Assembly: GCF_040361435.1 (NCBI RefSeq)
Contig: NZ_APNL01000009.1
Span: 90,787-154,786, forward strand
Source: Salinisphaera sp002433465
GTDB taxonomy: Bacteria > Pseudomonadota > Gammaproteobacteria > Nevskiales > Salinisphaeraceae
DNA: 64,000 nt
Direction of reading: 5' to 3'
The position numbers were made by a program, and so were the translations under genes. Under the pieces are notes generated by a model that was not told the DNA's origin, made no database searches, and saw nothing but the letters and a program-made list of their open reading frames with translations. Shown piece by piece: positions 55,470-64,000 of the stretch (the stretch's first letter is position 1; each line of letters begins with the position of its first letter).

Positions 55470-55847
55470 ATGGATGATCGTGATCCGGAAACCTACGCCA
55501 TTATCGGCGCGGCCATGGCAGTGCATCGCACGCTCGGCAATGGTTATCCGGAAGGCGTCTATCTGGAAGCGCTTGCACTCGAATTCGGCGAACGCGATAT
55601 CCCGTTCAAGCGCGATGTTGCGCTGCCGGTTCGCTATAAGGGCCGCGATCTGGACTGCGACTACGGCGCCGACTTCATCTGCTACGACAACGTGATTGTC
55701 GAACTCAGGTCGGTCGCCGATCTGGCCAATCACGAAAAGGCGCAGACGATTCATTATCTGCAGGCGTCCGAGGCCTCGGTGGGCCTGCTCCTGAACTTCG
55801 GCCAGACCACGCTGCAATACCGGCGCTTCAACCGATCGGGCGACTGA
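55470..55847 (+). CDS. GxxExxY family protein, putative PD-(D/E)XK nuclease fold
   Basis: 125-aa protein. The name motif is GYPEGVY (residues ~26-32), followed by LEALALEF. The putative nuclease core is YGADFICYDNVIVELRSV (D, then E-x-R where Lys is commonest), and the C-terminal part is SVGLLLNFGQTTLQYRRF, as in the family. Function unproven. It has no clear ribosome site and is wedged between the two metH genes, with a CGCAGATT-type array starting 11 nt after its stop. This looks like an insertion into a metH1-metH2 operon. Confidence 0.88.
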   Translation: MDDRDPETYAIIGAAMAVHRTLGNGYPEGVYLEALALEFGERDIPFKRDVALPVRYKGRDLDCDYGADFICYDNVIVELRSVADLANHEKAQTIHYLQASEASVGLLLNFGQTTLQYRRFNRSGD

Positions 55848-55857
55848 TCGCTTCTTC

Positions 55858-55890
55858 AAATCTGTGAAATCTGCCCAATCTGCGGATAAA
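55858..55890. repeat. CGCAGATT-family tandem array, copy C, after the GxxExxY gene
   Basis: Three 9-nt units on the plus strand, AAATCTGTG, AAATCTGCC and CAATCTGCG, then GATAAA. It directly follows the GxxExxY gene and ends 8 nt before the start of metH part 2. It may supply the upstream sequence for that gene (a weak GGAT). No matching inverted arm was seen on the left side of the gene. Confidence 0.82.
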
Positions 55891-55898
55891 CCCGTCTT

Positions 55899-58619
<2,721 letters not shown>

Positions 58620-58648
58620 ACCCCACTGCCCGCACGTGGCCTGGCCTA

Positions 58649-59638
58649 TCAGTCGTCGGCCGGCTGTTCGCCAAGACGGCTGCGCACCTCGGCCGGCAGG
58701 TTGTCCGGGGCATAGTCGCCGACCCGGCGCAGGCGCTCTCCGACCGAGGGGTGGAAGGCATCGTCGCGCCCGGGCCGGCGCACATAGCGGCCCAGCAGTC
58801 GCCAGAGGCCGTGGTAGGAGTGGTGCAGCGTGCCGGCAGGGTCGCCCTGTAGCCGATCGAAAGCGTCCGGCTTGAGAGCCAGCCCCTGGGCCTGCGCCTG
58901 TTCGAGCATCCAGCCCAGCGTGATATCGGCCAGGCCACGTTCGTCGTAGCCGCCACCGACATCGCTATGCACGCCGGCAAACCACAGCTGGCGCGCATTC
59001 TGGCCGGGCTTGAGCGCGCTCTCGTCCCAGGGCGTGGGCTCGAACTTGCGCCGCTTTTCGTCGATCGCAAGCGCGTGGACGGCATGACATACGCCAGGGC
59101 TGAGCTTGTTGTCATGAAAGCTGCGTAGCCGGATCAGCACGCCCAGCGCGCCCACCGTTTCCCAGACGCCGACAAAATGCGGCGCACAGCGGGTCAGCGG
59201 CTGCTGATAGCGCTCGACCGCCGACGTATCGCCGTCGAGCCATGCCTTGACCGTCTCTTTCGCGCGAGCGTGATCGCCGGGTTCGAGTATGCCCACCTGA
59301 TCGATCAACGCGGCCAGCGAGCGGGCCGCGAAGGCGCCCCGGCTGAAGCCGAACAGGAACACGCGATCCCCCGGGGCATAGGTATCGATCAGGAATCGGT
59401 AGGCGCGGACCAGGTTCTGGGTAATGCCGTACCCGAACGCCGCACCCAGACCCTTGCCCAGGGTTTCGCCCACGTTCACGCCAAAAAAGCGCGCGCCGAA
59501 GGTGCCCACGCCCGGTTCGTAGAACACACGCTGGTCCGGGCCGTCCACGAGCGCGTTGTAGAGATGGACGACGTTGGTGTTCGAACTGGCGAACTGGCTG
59601 TTGGTGCCGTCGCAGCACACGACGATGTTCTTGGCCAT
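58649..59638 (-). CDS. DUF2235 domain protein (putative alpha/beta hydrolase)
   Basis: 329-aa protein with MAKNIVVCCDGTNSQFASSN at the start, FYEPGVGTFGARFFG and the nucleophile elbow VFLFGFSRGAFAARSLAA (GxSxG), then WFAGVHSDVGGGYDERGLAD. Members resemble phospholipase-type type VI effectors, but no VgrG, PAAR or immunity gene is adjacent, so a housekeeping or unknown role is as likely. Confidence 0.88.
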   Translation of the reverse strand: MAKNIVVCCDGTNSQFASSNTNVVHLYNALVDGPDQRVFYEPGVGTFGARFFGVNVGETLGKGLGAAFGYGITQNLVRAYRFLIDTYAPGDRVFLFGFSRGAFAARSLAALIDQVGILEPGDHARAKETVKAWLDGDTSAVERYQQPLTRCAPHFVGVWETVGALGVLIRLRSFHDNKLSPGVCHAVHALAIDEKRRKFEPTPWDESALKPGQNARQLWFAGVHSDVGGGYDERGLADITLGWMLEQAQAQGLALKPDAFDRLQGDPAGTLHHSYHGLWRLLGRYVRRPGRDDAFHPSVGERLRRVGDYAPDNLPAEVRSRLGEQPADD

Positions 59639-59827
59639 GGGGCGATCGCCCGACAGGAAACAGGACGGTCACGGTCACAGCGATTACCGCCGGCTGCAAT
59701 CCGGATGTGTGCCTAGGCGTGTTCGAACGCCGACCCCACGAACGCTACAATGAGCCGCCCCGCCGGTCGAACGCAACGCTCCCGTTGTGTTGAAAGGCCG
59801 TAGCCCAAGCCGCAGGACCTCGGGTCG

Positions 59828-60451
59828 ATGCTCGATCTACCGAAATTATCCGTGTTCGTTCCCACGTTCATGCTGGTCTCGCTCACGCCGGGCATGTGCA
59901 TGATGCTGTCGCTGAGCCTGGGCATGAGCATCGGCGTGCGCCGCACGCTCTGGATGATGGCTGGCGAGCTGGTGGGCGTGGGCCTGGTGGCGGTTTCGGC
60001 GGTGATCGGTGCCGCGACCCTCATGCTGAGTTATCCGACGCTGTTCACCGCGCTCAAACTCGCCGGCGGCGCCTATCTGGTCTATCTGGGTATCGCGATG
60101 TGGCGCGCCAGCGGCGAATCGGCATTGCCGGCCGCCAACCGGGACGGCGACGCACTACGTCCGGCCGGCCTGATCACCCAGGGCTTTGTGACCGCAATCG
60201 CAAACCCCAAGGGCTGGGCCTTCTTCATCGCGCTGCTGCCGCCGTTTCTCAACCGCGACAACGCTCTGGCGCCCCAGCTTCTGGTGCTGGTCGGCGCCAT
60301 TCTGACCATCGAGTTCTGTTCGCTAATGGTCTATGCGGGCGGCGGCCATGCCGTGCGTAGTTTCTTGCGCGAGCCGCGCAACGTGGTGCGGCTCAACCGC
60401 GTGGCCGGCAGCCTGATGATGGCCGTCGGCGTGTGGCTGGCGCTGGGCTGA
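59828..60451 (+). CDS. LysE/RhtB family amino-acid exporter
   Basis: 207-aa inner-membrane protein with six predicted helices. The family segment SLTPGMCMMLSLSLGMSIGVRRTL lies near the N-terminus, and QGFVTAIANPKGWAFFIALLPPF is the conserved loop-helix. The substrate (lysine, homoserine or threonine-like) cannot be read. The ATG at 59828 starts MLDLPKLSVF. Confidence 0.9.
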   Translation: MLDLPKLSVFVPTFMLVSLTPGMCMMLSLSLGMSIGVRRTLWMMAGELVGVGLVAVSAVIGAATLMLSYPTLFTALKLAGGAYLVYLGIAMWRASGESALPAANRDGDALRPAGLITQGFVTAIANPKGWAFFIALLPPFLNRDNALAPQLLVLVGAILTIEFCSLMVYAGGGHAVRSFLREPRNVVRLNRVAGSLMMAVGVWLALG

Positions 60452-60466
60452 ACGCGCGGAACGCGT

Positions 60467-61984
60467 TCAGCCCGGCGTCGCACGCGCAATCATCCAGATC
60501 GCCACCGTCTGGATGATCAGACCGGCGACCAGCAGCACCCACGCGGACGAAACCGCCATCGAGGCGATATAGAGCAGTCCGGCCACCACTGCCGGCACCA
60601 GCGCATAGGGAATCTGTGTGCGCACATGGGCGATATGATCCGAACCGGCAAAGATCGACGACATCACCGTGGTATCCGAGATCGGCGAGCAGTGATCGCC
60701 AAAGATCGAGCCGGAGAAGATGGCACCGATCGCCATATGCACCAGCGTGATATCGCCGATGTTGTAGGCCAGCGGTACCGCGACCGGGGTGAGGATCGCC
60801 ATCGCGCCCCAGGAGCTGCCGGTCGCAAACGAAATCACCATCGCGATGGCGAAGATGAGCACCGGCAACAGCCCCGGCGAGAGCCAGTCGCGGGTGGCTG
60901 CGATGACGTGTTCGCCGGTATCCAGCGCGCCGGTCACCGTGCCAATCGTCCATGCCAGGACCATGATCACCAACGCCGGCAGCATGGTGCGAAAACCGGC
61001 CAGCAGCGTGTTTTCGCAGTCCTCGAGGGTTTGCCGTTGAAACAGTGCCAGGGCCATGGCCGTACAGACCATGGCGAAGGCAGCCCAGGATAGCGACACG
61101 GCCACGTCGGTATCGGCCAGGGCATCCATGAGCGGCTTGCCCTCGGCGCCGCCGCCGGTATACCACAGCGCCCAGCAGGCCACGCCGAGCAGTACGCCCA
61201 GCGGCAACAGAAAGTGATACAGCCGGCCGTTTTCGGTATCCGCTTCGCCGAGATCGTTCTCGATCGCCGACAGCGGCGTGTCCCCCGGCGCGACCAGGTC
61301 GCCGTCTTCCTCGGCACGCCGCTCGGCCGCACGCATGGGCCCGAAGTCGCCCAGAATCACGATCGTGGGCACTGCCACCAGGCACAGCAGGGCATAGAAG
61401 TTCCACGGAATCGACTGCAGGAACGCCATGTAGGGCTTTTCCGTGGTCAGGCTCAAAGCGGTGAACGCGGCCGCGATCAGCGACACCTGATAGCCGATCC
61501 AGTCCGAAACGGGGCCGAGGGTGGCCATGGGTGCCGAGGTGGAATCCAGAAGATAGGCCAGTTTTTCGCGCGAGACGCGATGTTCCCCGGTCAGATCCCG
61601 CGTCGCGTTACCCACGATCACCGAATTGACGTAGTCGTTGAAGAAGATCACCAGCCCGAGCAGCCAGGTCAGCAGCTGGGCACTGCGCCCGGTGGAAATA
61701 CGCCGCGACAGCCAGCGCGAAACCGCATGCGAGCCGCCGGTGCGATACATGAACGCCGCGCCGGCGCCCAGCAGTGATACCAGCACCAGAAAGCGGGCGT
61801 TCCATTCGTCGGTCATCACCTCGGCGAACCAGTCGAAGGTCTGGCCCACCGCGGCCACCGGATTGCCGGCCACGAACCAGCCGCCGATCCAGATCGCCAG
61901 AAACAACGACATATTGACGCGCCGTGTTGCAAGCGCGAGCAGCACCGCAGCCAGCGGCGGGGTGAGAGAGATGATCAGATCCAT
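60467..61984 (-). CDS. Na+/H+ antiporter NhaC family protein
   Basis: 505-aa transporter with about 11-12 helices. Motifs are FFNDYVNSVIVGNATRDLTG, STSAPMATLGPVSDWIGYQ, FATGSSWGAMAILTPVAVPL and FSGSIFGDHCSPISDTTVMSS, which are typical of the NhaC/NhaC-like IT superfamily. It likely exports Na+ or exchanges organic anions; the sequence does not decide. It is convergent with lysE and divergent from an NRAMP-like gene. Confidence 0.9.
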   Translation of the reverse strand: MDLIISLTPPLAAVLLALATRRVNMSLFLAIWIGGWFVAGNPVAAVGQTFDWFAEVMTDEWNARFLVLVSLLGAGAAFMYRTGGSHAVSRWLSRRISTGRSAQLLTWLLGLVIFFNDYVNSVIVGNATRDLTGEHRVSREKLAYLLDSTSAPMATLGPVSDWIGYQVSLIAAAFTALSLTTEKPYMAFLQSIPWNFYALLCLVAVPTIVILGDFGPMRAAERRAEEDGDLVAPGDTPLSAIENDLGEADTENGRLYHFLLPLGVLLGVACWALWYTGGGAEGKPLMDALADTDVAVSLSWAAFAMVCTAMALALFQRQTLEDCENTLLAGFRTMLPALVIMVLAWTIGTVTGALDTGEHVIAATRDWLSPGLLPVLIFAIAMVISFATGSSWGAMAILTPVAVPLAYNIGDITLVHMAIGAIFSGSIFGDHCSPISDTTVMSSIFAGSDHIAHVRTQIPYALVPAVVAGLLYIASMAVSSAWVLLVAGLIIQTVAIWMIARATPG

Positions 61985-62156
61985 GCAATAGTTCGCCGGC
62001 GCGGCTGCGCGCGCAGGCGTCCCCCAGAGAAATTCCGTTTCAGATTGGCACGAATCGCCTGCATGGTGAAGGCATGTCGGCTTGAATCCGCCGGCATCGC
62101 GACTGTGTTGTAATCGACGACAGGTCTTTACAGCCGTGTCGAAACACGAGCGCGCC

Positions 62157-63398
62157 ATGCTGCAACGCCTTCGGACGTCTCGCCTCAAGCAATTCGGCCC
62201 CGGCCTGCTGGTCGCCGCCGCGTTCATTGGCCCGGGCACCGTGACCACCGCGAGCGTGGCCGGCGCCGAAACCGGCTATGCGCTGCTGTGGGCGCTGGTG
62301 TTCTCGATCTTCGCCACGCTGGTGCTGCAGGAAATGAGTGCGCGGCTGGGCATCGTCGCGCGGCTGGGCCTGGGCGACGCGTTGCGCCAGAGCTTCGACA
62401 CGCCGGTGCTGCGCTGGGCGGTCATCGCGCTCGTGGTGGTGGCGATCGGTTTGGGCACCGCCGCTTTCGAAACCGGCAACATTACCGGCGCGGCGCTCGG
62501 CCTGGAAACCGTCGTCGGGCTGTCCACACGGGTCTGGGCGCTGATCGTGGGCGGCGCAGCTTTGGCTTTGCTGGCCACCGGCCATTACAAACTCATAGAA
62601 CGCGTACTTGTTGCGCTCGTTCTGACCATGAGCGTGGTGTTCATCCTCACGGCCATCATCGTGCGTCCGGATATCGGCGCCATCCTCGCCGGCATCTTCG
62701 CGCCGGGCCTGCCGCAAGGCTCGGTGCTGACCCTGATCGCGCTGGTCGGCACCACGGTGGTCACCTATAACTTCTTTCTGCATTCGGCGGCCGTCCAGGA
62801 CAAATGGCCCCGCGACGTACCCACCGACCGCGCGCTGCGCGAGTCGCGCGTGGACAGCGGCCTGTCGATCGCACTCGGCGGACTCATCACCCTGGCCATC
62901 GTGATCACGGCGGCCGCGGCCTTTTTTACCAGCCAGACGCCGGTCGAAGACGCCGGCCAGATGGCCGTCCAGCTGGAGCCGCTGCTCGGGCCTGCCGCAC
63001 AGTGGTTCTTCGCGATCGGACTGTTCGCGGCCGGCATGACCAGTTCGGTGACCGCGCCTCTGGCCGCGGCCTATGCCCTCACCGGCGCGCTCGGAAGCAA
63101 ACCGAATCTGACCAGCAACCGCTTTCGCGCGATCTGGGCTTCGATCATCCTGATCGGCATGGCCTTCGCCTGGTTCGGTACCGAGCCGGTGCGTGCCATC
63201 GTGATCGCCCAGGCGGCCAACGGCATCCTCCTGCCGCTGATCGCGATATTCCTGCTCGTGGTCATGAATCGTCGCGACCTGCTCGGCGAACACCGCAACG
63301 GGCTTGTAGGCAATCTGCTGGGCGCTTTCGTCGTGGTCGTCGCCACCGGTCTCGGTCTGTATACGCTGCTGAGCGTTTTCGGTCTTGTGGCGGCTTGA
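62157..63398 (+). CDS. NRAMP-like divalent metal transporter
   Basis: 413-aa membrane protein with about 11 helices, beginning QFGPGLLVAAAFIGPGTVTTA. The TM1 site reads GPGTVTT where MntH and DMT1 have DPGN, and the TM6 region is YNFFLHSAAVQDKW rather than MPHN. The canonical metal ligands Asp and Asn are therefore changed, so the cargo may differ from Mn2+/Fe2+. The ATG at 62157 was chosen because upstream codons are not NRAMP-like. Confidence 0.87.
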   Translation: MLQRLRTSRLKQFGPGLLVAAAFIGPGTVTTASVAGAETGYALLWALVFSIFATLVLQEMSARLGIVARLGLGDALRQSFDTPVLRWAVIALVVVAIGLGTAAFETGNITGAALGLETVVGLSTRVWALIVGGAALALLATGHYKLIERVLVALVLTMSVVFILTAIIVRPDIGAILAGIFAPGLPQGSVLTLIALVGTTVVTYNFFLHSAAVQDKWPRDVPTDRALRESRVDSGLSIALGGLITLAIVITAAAAFFTSQTPVEDAGQMAVQLEPLLGPAAQWFFAIGLFAAGMTSSVTAPLAAAYALTGALGSKPNLTSNRFRAIWASIILIGMAFAWFGTEPVRAIVIAQAANGILLPLIAIFLLVVMNRRDLLGEHRNGLVGNLLGAFVVVVATGLGLYTLLSVFGLVAA

Positions 63399-63589
63399 AA
63401 AAGTGACGTACAAGACACGCAGTACGCGAACAACTATGTAGGCTACTGGGCAATCCGCAGTGGCCTGTGCCATATTTCTTGTCGGGCCCGCGTTAACGAT
63501 TGGTGGATAAACACTGGTTACGCGTGGAATAAGGGGAACGCTGCCGGCGGTTTAATTACGCCATGACAGCGAGGAAATTGGGGGACGCA

Positions 63590-63994
63590 ATGCGATATTT
63601 GTTCGGCTGTCTGCTCTTGGCAGCCCTGACCGCCTGTACGGCGGTCAACGTCAGACCGGTTGAGAATGTCGATGCGCTAGATACGGTCTGCATCGTCGAA
63701 AACGATCGTGTGCCAATCGACGATATCCTGGAGGTACTGCAGGAGGGCTTCCAGCGCAACGGCGTCGATACACGTATCGTGACGCGAGAAGGAACCGGCT
63801 CTTGCGAAACCGTGCTCACCTACATGGCGAGGCGATACTGGGATGTAACGTTCTATATGACATCCGCGGAACTCTGGCTCTGGCGCGACAACGTCCAAAT
63901 CGGCTATGCGGAGTACCATCTACGCAACAATGGCGGCATGTCGTTGGCGAAGTGGAAAAGCACGCGCGCAAAACTAGATGTGATCTTTCAGTAG
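63590..63994 (+). CDS. Sbal_3080-like small lipoprotein
   Basis: 134-aa lipoprotein with a lipobox LLLAALTAC (Cys ~16) and a mature part starting TAVNVRPVENVDALDTVCIV. The C-terminal LRNNGGMSLAKWKSTRAKLD segment and overall length resemble the Sbal_3080 lipoprotein family, whose function is unknown. A GGGGA ribosome site precedes the ATG at 63590. Three Cys are expected in the mature protein. Confidence 0.72.
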   Translation: MRYLFGCLLLAALTACTAVNVRPVENVDALDTVCIVENDRVPIDDILEVLQEGFQRNGVDTRIVTREGTGSCETVLTYMARRYWDVTFYMTSAELWLWRDNVQIGYAEYHLRNNGGMSLAKWKSTRAKLDVIFQ

Positions 63995-64000
63995 GTTGTT

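Noticed and set aside
58649..59638. Type VI secretion effector island around the DUF2235 gene
   Set aside because: No VgrG, PAAR, Hcp or immunity gene is adjacent, so the effector reading is not supported.

Overview
The window is a chromosomal segment of a high-GC gammaproteobacterium. The gene order rsmG-parA-parB-atpI-atpB-atpE-atpF-atpH-atpA, a WS/DGAT wax-ester synthase, an NhaC-type Na+/H+ antiporter and OpgD fit a marine or halophilic heterotroph. Salinisphaera or a relative is my best guess, but that is recollection, not proof. Nearly every base is coding. No tRNA, rRNA, CRISPR array, prophage or transposase gene was seen.

Layout. 1-6773 (minus): the F1Fo ATP synthase operon, cut at the left edge inside atpA, preceded by parB, parA and rsmG. 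6923-12931: an acyl-CoA carboxyltransferase, glnS, a wax-ester synthase and a MAPEG protein. 12996-15168 (minus): prpC and an AcuI/YhdH reductase, which together suggest acrylyl-CoA to propionyl-CoA to 2-methylcitrate. 15299-25265: dodecin, pdxH, an L,D-transpeptidase, an Lpp-like lipoprotein, a 3-hydroxyisobutyryl-CoA hydrolase-like protein, small lipoproteins, mscL, a double-GST_N protein, queA, a DUF1206 protein and a PAP2 phosphatase. 25305-40537: a Kef-type antiporter, an alpha-hydroxy-acid oxidase, two thioesterases, opgD, a DUF4105 protein, a diguanylate cyclase, a nitronate monooxygenase, a deaminase, an SDR enzyme, an orphan TAXI binding protein and a methyltransferase.

41114-54226 (minus) is the most coherent block: a cobalamin riboswitch, then btuB-cobO-cbiZ-cobQ-btuC-btuD-cobU-cobT-cobC-cobS-cbiB-cobD-btuF, mostly with overlapping starts and stops. 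No corrin-ring genes are present, so this is a corrinoid uptake, salvage and remodelling operon. Divergent from it lies the B12-dependent methionine synthase, split into two genes (54387-55427 and 55899-58619). The window ends with a DUF2235 protein, a LysE exporter, NhaC, an NRAMP-like transporter and a small lipoprotein.

The most interesting structure is non-coding. (1) A 9-10 nt periodic repeat family (CGCAGATT / AATCTGCG) occurs at three sites. Two are gene-less nested inverted repeats (8434-8717 and 19209-19374). The third lies directly after a GxxExxY-family putative PD-(D/E)XK protein gene wedged between the two metH genes, which suggests a small nuclease-linked mobile system. (2) A 275-bp element with about 31-bp terminal inverted repeats and two internal hairpins fills exactly the gap between cobO and cbiZ inside the B12 operon. 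(3) A second dispersed palindromic repeat occurs at 16224-16389 and 20564-20635. (4) An inverted repeat sits in the spacer of the candidate metH promoter.
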